Shown here: in pieces, positions 49,792-59,498 of the stretch
Position numbering within the stretch: position 1 is the stretch's first letter
Layout: each line of letters opens with the position of its first letter
NCBI GenBank assembly: GCA_038239345.1
Contig: JBBSEX010000004.1
Location: 186,001 to 250,000 of the forward strand
DNA length: 64,000 nucleotides
Direction of reading: 5' to 3'
Source: JBBSEX01 sp038239345
GTDB lineage: Bacteria; Acidobacteriota; Terriglobia; Bryobacterales; Bryobacteraceae
Program-made: the position numbers and the translations under genes
The notes under the pieces: model-generated
Told to the model about the DNA's origin: nothing
The model's input: only the letters and a program-made list of their open reading frames with translations
Database searches by the model: none

Positions 49792-50682
49792 ATGGATTCC
49801 ATTCGCGCCGCTGTTGTCCAAGCTGGTTCCGTCGATTTCGATGCCGCGAAGTGTCTGGAAAAAGCCCTCGCGCTGATCGCGGAAGCGGCCTCTCAGGGCG
49901 CGCAGCTCATCGTGTTTCCTGAAGCTTTTATTTCGGGCTACCCCAAAGGAAACGATTTCGGCGCCCGGGTGGGCAGCCGCACACCGGAAGGGCATCGGGA
50001 ATTCCGCCGTTACTACGAAAGCGCCATCGATCTGGACGGGCCAGAGGCGATCGCGCTGGGCGAAGCCACACGCCAACATAATGTTTATCTGGTGATTGGA
50101 GTCATTGAACGCGAGGGCGGTACCCTCTACTGCACGGCTATATTCTTCGGTCCGGAAGGCGCGCTAGGGAAGCATCGGAAGGTGATGCCGACTGCAATGG
50201 AGCGGCTAATCTGGGGCTATGGCGACGGCTCCACTCTCACCGTGCTCGACACCGAAATCGGCAAACTGGGGGCGGTCATTTGCTGGGAGAACTATATGCC
50301 GCTGATGCGCATGGCGATGTACGCCAAAGGGATCCAACTCTACTGCGCGCCTACTGTCGACGATCGGGAAACCTGGGCGTCGTCCATGCAGCACATCGCC
50401 CGCGAAGGCCGTTGCTTCGTGCTCTCCGCTTGTCAAAACACACGAACCGATCATCCGATTCGCGGTGGCAGCGTGATCGTGAATCCAATGGGCCGAATCC
50501 TCGCCGGGCCGGTTTATGGCGAGGACGCAATTCTCATCGCGGATCTCGACCTGAATGAAATCATCGAGGCGAAATTCGACTTCGACGTCACGGGACACTA
50601 CTCGCGCCCTGATATCTTCCGCTTATTAGTTAATGAGGCCTCAGCCCCGGCTGTTGTATTTGAAGGGGATCAGGAAGACTAA
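49792..50682 (+). CDS. Nitrilase superfamily hydrolase (nitrilase branch)
   Basis: 296 aa. The catalytic triad is E44 (FPEAF), K130 (GKHRKVMPT) and C164 (ICWENYMP). CWEN after the nucleophile and the long KHRKVMPT are characteristic of nitrilases and cyanide-type enzymes rather than amidases. Such enzymes convert nitriles to acids and ammonia in the cytoplasm, often as large oligomers. The C-terminal STAPAV-like SAPAVVFEGD tail is ordinary. Convergent with a 50-aa gene 5 bp downstream. Confidence 0.92.
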   Translation: MDSIRAAVVQAGSVDFDAAKCLEKALALIAEAASQGAQLIVFPEAFISGYPKGNDFGARVGSRTPEGHREFRRYYESAIDLDGPEAIALGEATRQHNVYLVIGVIEREGGTLYCTAIFFGPEGALGKHRKVMPTAMERLIWGYGDGSTLTVLDTEIGKLGAVICWENYMPLMRMAMYAKGIQLYCAPTVDDRETWASSMQHIAREGRCFVLSACQNTRTDHPIRGGSVIVNPMGRILAGPVYGEDAILIADLDLNEIIEAKFDFDVTGHYSRPDIFRLLVNEASAPAVVFEGDQED

Positions 50683-50687
50683 CGTTC

Positions 50688-50840
50688 TTATTTGCCCTCC
50701 ATAAAATGCACGGCGAAAAACAAGCCAGTGAAAATCAGGATCGAAACCAGCGCTACTAAAGCCCACTTTGTCCATCGTTCCGCGGGCGTAACCTGCTTGG
50801 CGTCGTCCAACTTCATCTGTTCGTCAAGGCTTTCAAACAT
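50688..50840 (-). CDS. Small single-pass membrane protein
   Basis: 50 aa from an ATG at 50840 with a purine-rich site GAGAGG about 7 nt upstream. It reads MFESLDEQMKLDDAKQ, then a charged turn TPAERWTKW, one membrane helix (ALVALVSILIFTGLFFAVHF) and MEGK. The ordered arrangement of acidic N-terminus, KW before the helix and a short tail looks selected. No family was recognised. It lies between the convergent nitrilase (5 bp) and the regulator gene, whose stop is 86 bp away. Possibly a small subunit or regulator of a membrane complex. Confidence 0.7.
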   Translation of the reverse strand: MFESLDEQMKLDDAKQVTPAERWTKWALVALVSILIFTGLFFAVHFMEGK

Positions 50841-50926
50841 GGATAACCTCTCTTAATTAGGCCTGTATTAAATGGACGAATTAGGAGAAGTATAGACCTG
50901 TTTTCACCCGTTGGGAAGGGCCAACA

Positions 50927-52255
50927 TTACACGCCCGACGCGCTTCCCATCCGGTCTAATTTTCGATACAACGTTTTTCGCTCAATCCCCAGGATCTTCG
51001 CCGCGCGGCTTTTGTTGCCGCCCGTAGCCGCCAGCACGCGTCGAATTTGCTCCGATTCGGTATCGGCCAGAGTCTCGCCGGAATGCTCACGCGGTTCGGT
51101 CAATTCAATAGCCTCCCGCACGGATTTATCGTCGATCCGCCCGGCCGGCGCCAGAATCGTCAGCCGCTCCATCATGTGCTGCAACTGCCGCACGTTTCCT
51201 GGCCAGCTGTATTCCTCCATTACTTTTAAGCCGGATTCCACCATCCGCGTTTGCTGCTTATAACGGTCGTTATATTTCTTTAAATAATATTGGGCCAGCA
51301 GCGGAATATCGCCCGTACGCTCGCACAGCGCGGGCACCAGAATCCGGATTACATTCAACCGGAACCATAGATCCTCGCGAAATTTTCCTTCGTCCACCAG
51401 CTTTTGCATGTCGCGATTCGTCGCCGCCACCACACGCACATCCACTGGTTTCGACCGTGGCGAACCTAGCGGCCGGATCTGCCGTTCCTGCAGAAATCGT
51501 AAGAGCCGCAGTTGAAAGCCGACGTCGATATCGCCAATCTCGTCCAGAAACACCGTTCCATGATTGGCCGCTTCAAACACGCCGACGCGATCCCGTTCGG
51601 CACCGGTATAAGCGCCCTTCATTGCCCCGAAAAGTTCACTTTCCAGTAGCGATGGCGCGATTGACCCGCAATCCACCGGCACGAATGGCTGCTGCCCGCG
51701 CAGACTATAGCGATGAATCATTCGCGCCACTAATTCCTTGCCGGTACCGGTCTCTCCCTCGATAAGGACAGTGGCATCGGTGGGTGCGACCTTGGACAGA
51801 ATCTTGTAAATATCGGTCATCCGGGAGGAACTGCCGATCATCTCCGTTTCCGGCAGATCGTCGATATCCACTTCGTCGTCATCGTTAGCGGGAAGCAGCG
51901 ACGCTTCCGCCCGCTTGATGGTATCCAGCATTTTGTCCAGATCGAACGGCTTGGCGATGTAATCAAAAGCTCCGCCCTGCGTCGCCGCGACAACCGTCTC
52001 CATGCTTCCCCGGGCGGTCATCAAAATCACCGCGCATCCCGGATTACTCTCGCGGGCGCTATGCAACACGTCGATTCCCGTTCGTTCATCCACGTAGATG
52101 TCCGAAATCACAATCGGATAAACATCCGAGCGCAGCCGCTCAATCGCTTCCCGCGTGGATGAGACCGCTTCCACCTCGTAGCCTTCGCACTCCAGAAAGG
52201 TCACGATGGTCATGCGCACCGAGTTGTCGTCTTCCACTACTAAAAGCTTTTGCAA
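50927..52255 (-). CDS. NtrC-family sigma-54-dependent response regulator
   Basis: 442 aa from a TTG, one base after the kinase stop (TAA-A-TTG), with an AAGAGG site inside the end of the kinase gene. The receiver is at 1-120 with phospho-acceptor D52 (VISDIYV). The AAA+ domain covers about 140-370: Walker A GETGTGKE, sigma-54 loop GAYTGA (Tyr variant of GAFTGA), Walker B GTVFLDEIGDI. The Fis-type helix-turn-helix is at about 400-440 (NKSRAAKILGIERKTLYRKL). Targets unknown. It is the partner of the CHASE2 kinase. Confidence 0.94.
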   Translation of the reverse strand: MQKLLVVEDDNSVRMTIVTFLECEGYEVEAVSSTREAIERLRSDVYPIVISDIYVDERTGIDVLHSARESNPGCAVILMTARGSMETVVAATQGGAFDYIAKPFDLDKMLDTIKRAEASLLPANDDDEVDIDDLPETEMIGSSSRMTDIYKILSKVAPTDATVLIEGETGTGKELVARMIHRYSLRGQQPFVPVDCGSIAPSLLESELFGAMKGAYTGAERDRVGVFEAANHGTVFLDEIGDIDVGFQLRLLRFLQERQIRPLGSPRSKPVDVRVVAATNRDMQKLVDEGKFREDLWFRLNVIRILVPALCERTGDIPLLAQYYLKKYNDRYKQQTRMVESGLKVMEEYSWPGNVRQLQHMMERLTILAPAGRIDDKSVREAIELTEPREHSGETLADTESEQIRRVLAATGGNKSRAAKILGIERKTLYRKLDRMGSASGV

Positions 52256-52256
52256 T

Positions 52257-54137
52257 TTAATTCTTTACCTCTTTTGGGAAATGAAGGGCGTCCGATTGGG
52301 AAATCGGCGGTGTTGGATTTTCAATTATCCAACGGACGGGTATCACCATGGTAAAACAACTTCCCTTTCCCGGTTGGCTGGTCACTTCCATCCGTCCTCC
52401 ATGCGTCGTCACAATCTGCTCGACAATCGACAAGCCGATGCCTGTACCGGCTTCTCCGCTGGCTTCCGCGCGCTTCGTGCGATAAAACTTGCGGAAGATA
52501 TTGCGTAACTCTTTAGCGTCCATTCCGATTCCCTGGTCGGTAACCGACAAGCGGATGGCATCCCCATCGCGCTTCCAGGCGACGAACGTTTCCGTATTTG
52601 CCGGCGAATATTTCACGGCGTTTGTCAGCAGGTTATAGAAGGCATATTCCATCAATTCCCGGTCCCCACGAAACTCCGCGCTTACCGCTTCGGCGTCATG
52701 CAGCACGATTTGTTTCCGCTCCGCCAGCGGCCGCACCCGCTCCACGCACGAATCTATAATTTCCTGGACGGCGAACGGTTCCTGTTTCAGATCCATCTGC
52801 CCGTCGGAAAGACGCTCTACATCTAAGAACGTTTGAATCATGCGCGCCAGACGTTTCGATTCGGAATTAATCATCTGGGCGATCTGTTTACGCTTGTCCT
52901 CATTCAGGTTGTAACGGCCCATGAGTTCGCTCGATCCCTGAATCGCCGTCAGCGGAGTCCTCATCTCATGCGTCACAAAATGAATCGCTTCCTGGTAACG
53001 AGCCTTCTCCGTTTCCGATCGCCCTAACTGCCGCCGAACCACGAAATATTGATAACTGGCCGCGCCCGCGATGCTCAACCAGGCAACCGCCGCCGGGGCG
53101 AAGTATGGCAACACGATATTGTTTCGAAAAAAGATTACGGGAAGCGCATGGGCCGCCAGCACCCAGACGGCGGCTAGGGCGTAGGCCGGCCAACCCGAGC
53201 GTAACCAGAAGGTCAAGCCGGCCGCCAGCCACCACGCCAGGCAAATCGCCATCACGCTAAGATCCCCCGCCGAGACCAGAAAATTTCCATCCGCCATGGT
53301 CTCGAAGGCGTTCGCGTGAATCATGACGCCTTCCAGAAAATCACCTAACGGACTCACCATCGTGTCGTGCGCTCCGATTGCCGTCACGCCTAGAAAGACG
53401 GCCTTATTTTCGAAACGCGCGGCGAGTTTGGGGTCCCGCAAAAGATCGTTTACTGAGATCATCGGCATCCCAGCGGGCGAATAGCGAATCCGCAACAAGC
53501 GCCCATCCGCGCGCTTCGCCGGGATTACGACATCGCCCACTTGCAAATCGTCGGGCGATTCGATAATCCGCGCGGCGTTTTGATAGAGACGAAATGTTTC
53601 CAGCGACAACGCCCAGCGCCGCACGGTTGGCGACGTCATTTCCAGCGGAATCTTCCGGCTGACGCCATCGCCGCTTCTGACGTCCGGATGGACATGTCCT
53701 ACCGCCGCCTGAAGCCGCGCGAACTGCGGTAAAGGATCTTCCCATCCACCCGGAATCAACTCGCAATTGAGAACGGTTTTGACTTTCGTTAATCCGCTCA
53801 AAATCCCGGCATCGTCGGAACCCGCCTGCTCATCCGACAGAATCACATCGAGAGCTACCACCCGCGGATGCCCCGCCGCTACGGCGTTCAGCGCGTCTCC
53901 GACAATGCCCCGCAGACGCCGCACGCCGCCATGCTTGGCAAACGTGGCTTCGTCGACAGCCAGCACTATCGCGTGCGTGGGAGGATTTTTCGGAGGGTTA
54001 AGCCGGAACACCAGATCATACGCATAGTTGTCGATCCGTTCGGCGAAGGAAGTCCAGCCCGCCGCGGTCGCCACTACGAAGCATGCGCCCAAGACGCCAA
54101 CGTAGCCCGCGAGTTGCCCTTTACGCAGAACCGCCAT
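52257..54137 (-). CDS. CHASE2-domain sensor histidine kinase
   Basis: 626 aa. An N-terminal membrane anchor is followed by an extracytoplasmic CHASE2 domain at about 35-290 (VVALDVILSDEQAG, GVTAIGAHDTMVSPLGDFLEGVMIHANAFETMADG). Three further membrane helices span about 293-375. HisKA has the phospho-acceptor H390 (THEMRTPLTAI). HATPase has LLTNAVKYSPANTE, DQGIGMD and GTGIGLSIV. It senses an unknown extracellular or envelope signal and should phosphorylate the regulator encoded 1 bp downstream. CHASE2 is often linked to adenylate cyclases and kinases without a known ligand. Confidence 0.93.
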   Translation of the reverse strand: MAVLRKGQLAGYVGVLGACFVVATAAGWTSFAERIDNYAYDLVFRLNPPKNPPTHAIVLAVDEATFAKHGGVRRLRGIVGDALNAVAAGHPRVVALDVILSDEQAGSDDAGILSGLTKVKTVLNCELIPGGWEDPLPQFARLQAAVGHVHPDVRSGDGVSRKIPLEMTSPTVRRWALSLETFRLYQNAARIIESPDDLQVGDVVIPAKRADGRLLRIRYSPAGMPMISVNDLLRDPKLAARFENKAVFLGVTAIGAHDTMVSPLGDFLEGVMIHANAFETMADGNFLVSAGDLSVMAICLAWWLAAGLTFWLRSGWPAYALAAVWVLAAHALPVIFFRNNIVLPYFAPAAVAWLSIAGAASYQYFVVRRQLGRSETEKARYQEAIHFVTHEMRTPLTAIQGSSELMGRYNLNEDKRKQIAQMINSESKRLARMIQTFLDVERLSDGQMDLKQEPFAVQEIIDSCVERVRPLAERKQIVLHDAEAVSAEFRGDRELMEYAFYNLLTNAVKYSPANTETFVAWKRDGDAIRLSVTDQGIGMDAKELRNIFRKFYRTKRAEASGEAGTGIGLSIVEQIVTTHGGRMEVTSQPGKGSCFTMVIPVRWIIENPTPPISQSDALHFPKEVKN

Positions 54138-54141
54138 CGGC

Positions 54142-55386
54142 TTACTTTTTATTCACAAGCTTTTCGATTCGCGCCGCTTCGCTTGGCAGCGCCGCACTCA
54201 TCACGCGATGTCCGCCGGCCGTCACCAGCACCATGTCTTCAATCCGAATACCGATATTTTCTTCGGCGATATAAATGCCGGGCTCTATCGTGATCACCAT
54301 TCCCGCGGCGAGCGGGGCATTGATATCGGCTGGATCGTGAACATCCAAGCCGACGTGATGGCTTACTCCATGCAACAGATATTTGCCCAAAGGTTCGCCG
54401 TGAAGATCCTTGCCATGCGTGTTGATATAGTCGTAGGCCACTCGGTTGATGCTCTCCGCATCGGTCTTCTTGCCCACCACCGCACCCGGCTTGATCGCAG
54501 CAATCGCGGCTTGCTGTGCGCCAAGCACGATGCCGTAGATCTCCCGTTGCCGCGCGTTGAACTTCCCGCCAACCGGAACTGTCCGCGTGATGTCGGCCGC
54601 ATAACCCGCGCATTCCGACCCGACGTCCATCACCGTAACCTCACCCCGGTCCATGCTCCGCGTGTTCTTCTCGTAATGCAGAATTACGGAGTTCGGTCCA
54701 CTGCCGATGATCGGCGGATAGGCGTTTCCTTCGCAGCCTTCATTGAAATAGGTGTACTGCATCAGCGCCGCGATCTGGTATTCGTACAGGCCGGAGGAAA
54801 TCTTTGACCACGCCGCGCGATGCGCCAGCAGCGTCTTATCGACAGAGTTCTGCAGCAGCGCCAGTTCAGCGGACGACTTGACCATGCGCAACGGGGTGAT
54901 CAGCTTTGTAAGATCCAGCTTCTCCGAAAACGCCGCCAGCGCCTTCATCTTTTCCGGTAGCTTGCGCGACGCCAAGGTATACAACCGCGAATTACTTACC
55001 GCCAGTTTGGCGATCAAGGCATCTAATTCGGCCGTGGCTACGACATGCTCGAAACCGGTCACGGCCGTGGCGCTGGCATCCCCCGGTGCAATCTTCTTGC
55101 CGGTGTAAATTTCCGCCCGCTCATTATGTGGCGGAAGAATCAGATACTCATCCGTCTTCGTCAGCAGCAGGGAAGCGCCTGGCTCCGTCCATCCGGTAAG
55201 GTAAAGAAAATTGTGCTCCTGCGTGAAGCGGCTCAGACTATCTTCATCAACGGCGCCGGCCATCACGGCAACACCATCAAGCGATTCCCGCAGTTTCGCT
55301 CTACGCGCCCGATACTCGTCGAGGGTTATAGTTCCTTCGCCGAACAGAGATACCGCCGCAAGTAAAAGAGCGCAGAACCGACTCAT
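54142..55386 (-). CDS. Xaa-Pro aminopeptidase (M24B), exported
   Basis: 414 aa with a signal peptide (MSRFCALLLAAVSLFGEG). The creatinase-type N-terminal domain covers about 25-160 and the pita-bread M24 domain about 170-405. The dimetal motifs are VMDVGSECAGYAADITRT, GVSHHVGLDVHD, TIEPGIYI and IRIEDMVLV, with the metal ligands D, D, H, E and E all present. It cleaves X-Pro N-termini, here presumably in the periplasm. Its stop is 4 bp before the CHASE2 kinase start, so it is likely cotranscribed with the two-component pair. Confidence 0.92.
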   Translation of the reverse strand: MSRFCALLLAAVSLFGEGTITLDEYRARRAKLRESLDGVAVMAGAVDEDSLSRFTQEHNFLYLTGWTEPGASLLLTKTDEYLILPPHNERAEIYTGKKIAPGDASATAVTGFEHVVATAELDALIAKLAVSNSRLYTLASRKLPEKMKALAAFSEKLDLTKLITPLRMVKSSAELALLQNSVDKTLLAHRAAWSKISSGLYEYQIAALMQYTYFNEGCEGNAYPPIIGSGPNSVILHYEKNTRSMDRGEVTVMDVGSECAGYAADITRTVPVGGKFNARQREIYGIVLGAQQAAIAAIKPGAVVGKKTDAESINRVAYDYINTHGKDLHGEPLGKYLLHGVSHHVGLDVHDPADINAPLAAGMVITIEPGIYIAEENIGIRIEDMVLVTAGGHRVMSAALPSEAARIEKLVNKK

Positions 55387-55507
55387 TATTTCAATGTAGC
55401 GCGGTTGCCCGGCCGGGTCCGCGCCGCTGACGGTGCTATTGGGGCCATGATGCCGTCACCTTCGACGAAGCGTGATCGCCATGGTTCCCATTACCCTGGT
55501 AGTGCAA

Positions 55508-56323
55508 ATGCCATTCTCCGATCTCGCCCTCTCCCAACGCCTGGAACGCGCCGAAGGCCGCGCTTGCCTCAGTTTCGCCGAAGCCCGGCGGCGCTCATTC
55601 CCCGATAGCGGCGCCACGTGGATGGAATGCGGCGGAGCCTTTGCCGTTTTTGATCGCGTCGAATCCCCGATAACACAAACCTTTGGACTTGGTTTATTCG
55701 AACCTCTTACGGCGCCGGTCCTGGACATGATCGAGCGCTTCTTCATAGACCGCCATGCGCCGGTTCTGCACGAAGTAAGTCCGCTAGTCGGTGTCGCAGC
55801 CCTGGATCTACTGTGTGCCCGCAACTATAGGCCGATTGAGATCAGCAGCGTTCTCTATCGCCCGGTTGAGACGCCGACGATGCAAGACACAAATATTGGC
55901 GTACGCGTCGTCGGCCCAAACGAAGCGCAACTCTGGGCCAGCGTGTGCGCTGCTGGCTGGGCCCACGATCACCCGGAGCTGATCGACTTTTTGAAAGACA
56001 CCGGAGGCCTTCTTTCGGCGCGTGAACAAAGCCCGTGTTTCCTTGCCGAGATCGAAGGCCAACCTGCAGCCGCGGGCAATCTCTTCATTCATGAAGGCGT
56101 CGCGTTGTTTGCCGGGGCATCGACCATTCCCGAGTTTCGCCGCCGCGGACTGCAAGCCGCTCTACTTCACGAACGGATGCGCTACGCCTTCCATCACGGC
56201 TGTGATCTGGCAATGATGGTGGCCGAAGCGGGCAGCAATTCTCAGCGTAACGCCGAGCGTAAAGGATTTCAGATCGCTTACACGCGCACCAAATGGCGTT
56301 TGCAGCCGCCAACCGCCGACTAG
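55508..56323 (+). CDS. GNAT family N-acetyltransferase
   Basis: 271 aa from the ATG at 55508; a GTG at 55472 adds codons (MIAMVPITLVV) that do not fit. An N-terminal variable domain covers about 1-120. The GNAT domain lies at about 130-260: LFAGASTIPEFRRRGLQAALLHERM contains the RRRGLQ acyl-CoA loop, and LAMMVAEAGSNSQRNAERKGFQIAY is the closing motif. This two-domain layout recurs in uncharacterised acidobacterial acetyltransferases. Substrate unknown. It lies alone between the M24 peptidase and the PEP-CTERM protein. Confidence 0.82.
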   Translation: MPFSDLALSQRLERAEGRACLSFAEARRRSFPDSGATWMECGGAFAVFDRVESPITQTFGLGLFEPLTAPVLDMIERFFIDRHAPVLHEVSPLVGVAALDLLCARNYRPIEISSVLYRPVETPTMQDTNIGVRVVGPNEAQLWASVCAAGWAHDHPELIDFLKDTGGLLSAREQSPCFLAEIEGQPAAAGNLFIHEGVALFAGASTIPEFRRRGLQAALLHERMRYAFHHGCDLAMMVAEAGSNSQRNAERKGFQIAYTRTKWRLQPPTAD

Positions 56324-56387
56324 GCTGCCCGTGAATACACCGGACGATTTGTGGTACAACCGAAAAACATCCGTTCGGAGGCTATTT

Positions 56388-57074
56388 ATGATCAGTAAGA
56401 TATTTGGGCTCGCCGCACTCTTGGCGAGCGCCATGTCTATTCATGCGGGGACCATCTCGCTCGGCAGTTTCACTTTCAACGATAGTCAGTTTGGTAATAG
56501 CTTGGTGGAAAGCGATGGCGGCACATTCAGAAGTAACAATTGGCTGAACGTAGCGAATGCGAATCCCGGCAACCCGGGTGCCTTGACAGGCCCCAACTTC
56601 AATACAGGTATCGCAAATATCGGGCTAGGTGGCGTAACGGTCGACTACACGATCGGCTACAACACGCCCATCGTCAACTCCGCCGGAACTGATTTCGCTT
56701 TGGTGGGCGGCTACAGCTTCCTAAACGATACTTTTCACATTGCAGTATCAACCGACGGAATCACCTTCACTCCCTTTCAAGACTTCCTAGGTAGCACTGG
56801 GGTTAACTCGGGAGTCAATGTTGCCTACTTCTATAGTGGGGGTGGACCCTATGCGACGAACTTGGAAGTGATCGCCATCGATCTATCGTCGTTTGGGATC
56901 GCGGCTGGTACATCCGTGTCGGCGATTAGAATCGAAGGCCGCGTCGGCGAAGAGCCAGACATAATCCGTGTTGCCGGTACGAATGCCGATCTCGCCGGGA
57001 TTCCTGAGCCAGTATCTGTCATGTTGATGGGATCTGGATTGATGGTCATCGCCCTGCTGCGGCGTCGAAGGTAG
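56388..57074 (+). CDS. PEP-CTERM sorted exported protein
   Basis: 228 aa from the ATG at 56388, which has GGAGG in front. A signal peptide (MISKIFGLAALLASAMSIHAG) precedes a beta-rich region without a recognised domain (SLGSFTFNDSQFGNSLVE, GGPYATNLEVIAIDLSSFGI). The C-terminus is a PEP-CTERM sorting signal: IPEP, a hydrophobic helix and an RRRR tail. Such proteins are processed by an exosortase, none of which is in this window, and tend to reach the surface or extracellular matrix. Ribosome site and signal both support this start. Confidence 0.9.
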   Translation: MISKIFGLAALLASAMSIHAGTISLGSFTFNDSQFGNSLVESDGGTFRSNNWLNVANANPGNPGALTGPNFNTGIANIGLGGVTVDYTIGYNTPIVNSAGTDFALVGGYSFLNDTFHIAVSTDGITFTPFQDFLGSTGVNSGVNVAYFYSGGGPYATNLEVIAIDLSSFGIAAGTSVSAIRIEGRVGEEPDIIRVAGTNADLAGIPEPVSVMLMGSGLMVIALLRRRR

Positions 57075-57298
57075 TAAAGCCGCAAGGCAAGCAGGATTCA
57101 TACCCCCTCTTGCCTTCTAGTTTTCTTCCAAGCTGCCGCATTTTCCGCCATCCTCCCCGATTTGACACAATAACCAACGGAGACGAACGGGGATGTTGCG
57201 ATCGGTCGCGGATTCGCGAAGTAATCGGAAACGGTGCGGGAGTGTTTCGCCTGGAGCCGTGCTGGGTTCCCCGGTCCATCTTGGTCCTGGAGATCCCG

Positions 57299-58345
57299 AT
57301 GCCTGACGTCTACAAATTTCCCAAATTGCACAATGCGTTATGGCCCGGTATCGTCGGCAAAGGTATCGGGTCTGAACCGCATGTCGATTTAGACACGATG
57401 CTGGATATGACACAAGCCGCCCAAGTGGACGGCGTCCGCTTCGATGGCGTCGACCTGTTTCTATCGCTCCCGCATACGAATATCGATTCCACTGACGACG
57501 ATCTGGCGCGCCTGGCGGAGAATGTCGGCAAGCGCAATCTTGTAATCGGATCCCTGGTTGCGCCGGTGTGGCCCCCGGCAGGCGGCGGGTCTGCGATGGG
57601 CTCCGCGGACGAACGCCGGCTCTTCCTCACCCAAGTTCAGAAGGCTTGTGTTATCGCCAGCAAGCTACGTAAATCGGGGGTTCGAAAGTATGGCGTTATT
57701 CGCATCGATTCCGCTTGCAGCCCTGCCGATTGGGCACAGGATCCAGTCGCCAACTCCGCGCTGATTGCCTCAACATTTCGCGACGCTTGCGACATCGCGG
57801 AAAGCTATGGGGAGCGCCTTGCCGCCGAAGGGGAAATCTGTTGGGGTGGAATGCATAGCTGGAAGCGTATGGCCGAGTTGCTGGAAATGGTGGACCGTCC
57901 GAAGATCATCGGATTCCAAGCGGACATGGCGCATACGCTGCTTTACACGCTGGGAGCGAACGCGCCGGAAGACCGCCTGCTTCCTGAAAATTATGACTGG
58001 TCGGATCAGGACGCGCTGTATGACGCGCTTCGTACGCTGACCCAAGCGCTACGGTCATGGATGATCGATTTTCATGTCGCGCAAAACGACGCCACCTTGA
58101 AGGGATCCGGTTCCCACGATAAAACCGGAAAGCATTGCCTGCCCGGCGATCCCAATGGAAAATTGGATATTCCCCGCGCGGCCGGAATCTGGTTGCGCGA
58201 TGACCATGGCAACGTCACCCACGCCGTGGAACATATCTGTTGGGATGGCTGTATGTTCCCTAATGAAATAATGCTCCGCCCGGCGACGTGGCGCGATATC
58301 CTGGCCACGATGATTGCGGTTCGTAACGCCCACGGTAGAAATTAG
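57299..58345 (+). CDS. Xylose isomerase-like TIM-barrel protein
   Basis: 348 aa from the ATG at 57299 with GGAG upstream. The longer in-frame reading to 57110 is unlike the family. It has the sugar-isomerase/AP-endonuclease fold: GVRFDGVDLFLSLPHTN, then ESYGERLAAEGEICWGGMHSW and IIGFQADMAHTLLYT as the metal-ligand Glu and Asp strands, and LRSWMIDFHVAQND. The family isomerises or epimerises sugars and sugar-derived ketones in the cytoplasm. It lies 2 bp before the Gfo/Idh gene, so a joint catabolic role is likely. Substrate unknown. Confidence 0.82.
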   Translation: MPDVYKFPKLHNALWPGIVGKGIGSEPHVDLDTMLDMTQAAQVDGVRFDGVDLFLSLPHTNIDSTDDDLARLAENVGKRNLVIGSLVAPVWPPAGGGSAMGSADERRLFLTQVQKACVIASKLRKSGVRKYGVIRIDSACSPADWAQDPVANSALIASTFRDACDIAESYGERLAAEGEICWGGMHSWKRMAELLEMVDRPKIIGFQADMAHTLLYTLGANAPEDRLLPENYDWSDQDALYDALRTLTQALRSWMIDFHVAQNDATLKGSGSHDKTGKHCLPGDPNGKLDIPRAAGIWLRDDHGNVTHAVEHICWDGCMFPNEIMLRPATWRDILATMIAVRNAHGRN

Positions 58346-58347
58346 GA

Positions 58348-59484
58348 ATGGAAAAGAAGACTCTGCGCGTCGGGATGGTCGGCTACGGCTTTATGGGCCG
58401 CACGCACTCGAATGCATTCCTGCAGGCCCCGCGATTCTTCAATCTGCCCTATCGGCCGGTTTTGAAAGTCCTCTGCGCGCGCAATGCCGAACGGGCCAGG
58501 GAGTTCGCCGCCAATTGGGGATTCGAATCGGTGGAGCTGGATTGGCGCAAGCTCGTCGCACGCGACGATGTTGATCTGATCGACATCGCCAGCCCGAATG
58601 ACACACACGCCGAGGTGGCGATCGCCGCGGCGAAGGCCGGCAAGATGGTGTTGTGCGAAAAACCGCTGGGCCGCAACGTCCAGGAAGCTGAAGCGATGGT
58701 AGCCGCGGTCGAGTCCGCTGAAGTGCAAAACATGGTCTGGTATAACTATCGCCGGGTGCCCGCGATCGTGTTATTAAAGCATCTGATCGACGAAGGCAGG
58801 CTTGGCCGGATCTTTCATTATCGGGCGCAATTCCTTCAGGATTGGACCATCTCAGCAGATCTTCCGCAAGGTGGCGAAGGCTTGTGGCGATTGGACGCAG
58901 CCGTTGCCGGAAGTGGCGTTACGGGGGATCTGCTGGCCCACAACATTGACACCGCATTATGGTTGAATGGTCCACTCACCGAGCTTACCGCGATGACCGA
59001 AACGTTCGTCAAGGAGCGCAAGCACAGTCTCACCGGGAACATCCAACCGGTGGAGATTGACGACGCCAGCGCATTCCTCGGCCGATTCGCCAATGGCTCG
59101 CTGGCGGTGTTCGAAGCTACCCGCTATGCGCGTGGACATAAGGCGCGCTATACGCTGGAGATCAACGGCGAGCAAGCTTCGGCGATGTGGGACTTGCACG
59201 ATTTACATCGCATTCAATGGTTTGATCATCACGACGAAGGGCGCTTGCGCGGCTGGCGCAACATACATGTTTCCGACAGCGACCAGCCCTACATGAAACG
59301 CTGGTGGGTGCCCGGCCTGCAGATCGGCTACGAGCACACGTTCATCCATCAGTTGGCCGATTTCCTGGATGGGCTCGCTTCCGGTGAACCGGCTGCACCA
59401 AGTTTTCGCGATGCCTTATCTACCGATCGAGTCACTGGCGCTATCTTAAAATCGGCGAAGACCGGACAGTGGGAAAAAATCTAA
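58348..59484 (+). CDS. Gfo/Idh/MocA family sugar oxidoreductase
   Basis: 378 aa NAD(P)-dependent dehydrogenase. The Rossmann start is VGMVGYGFMGRTHSNAF, the family EKP motif is GKMVLCEKPLGRN, and GSGVTGDLLAHNIDTAL carries the substrate-side His and Asp. It acts on inositols, glucose derivatives or similar polyols. It starts 2 bp after the TIM-barrel gene, and the first propeller follows 14 bp after it, making one transcription unit. Specific sugar unknown. Confidence 0.92.
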   Translation: MEKKTLRVGMVGYGFMGRTHSNAFLQAPRFFNLPYRPVLKVLCARNAERAREFAANWGFESVELDWRKLVARDDVDLIDIASPNDTHAEVAIAAAKAGKMVLCEKPLGRNVQEAEAMVAAVESAEVQNMVWYNYRRVPAIVLLKHLIDEGRLGRIFHYRAQFLQDWTISADLPQGGEGLWRLDAAVAGSGVTGDLLAHNIDTALWLNGPLTELTAMTETFVKERKHSLTGNIQPVEIDDASAFLGRFANGSLAVFEATRYARGHKARYTLEINGEQASAMWDLHDLHRIQWFDHHDEGRLRGWRNIHVSDSDQPYMKRWWVPGLQIGYEHTFIHQLADFLDGLASGEPAAPSFRDALSTDRVTGAILKSAKTGQWEKI

Positions 59485-59498
59485 GCTAGGCGGCTTTC

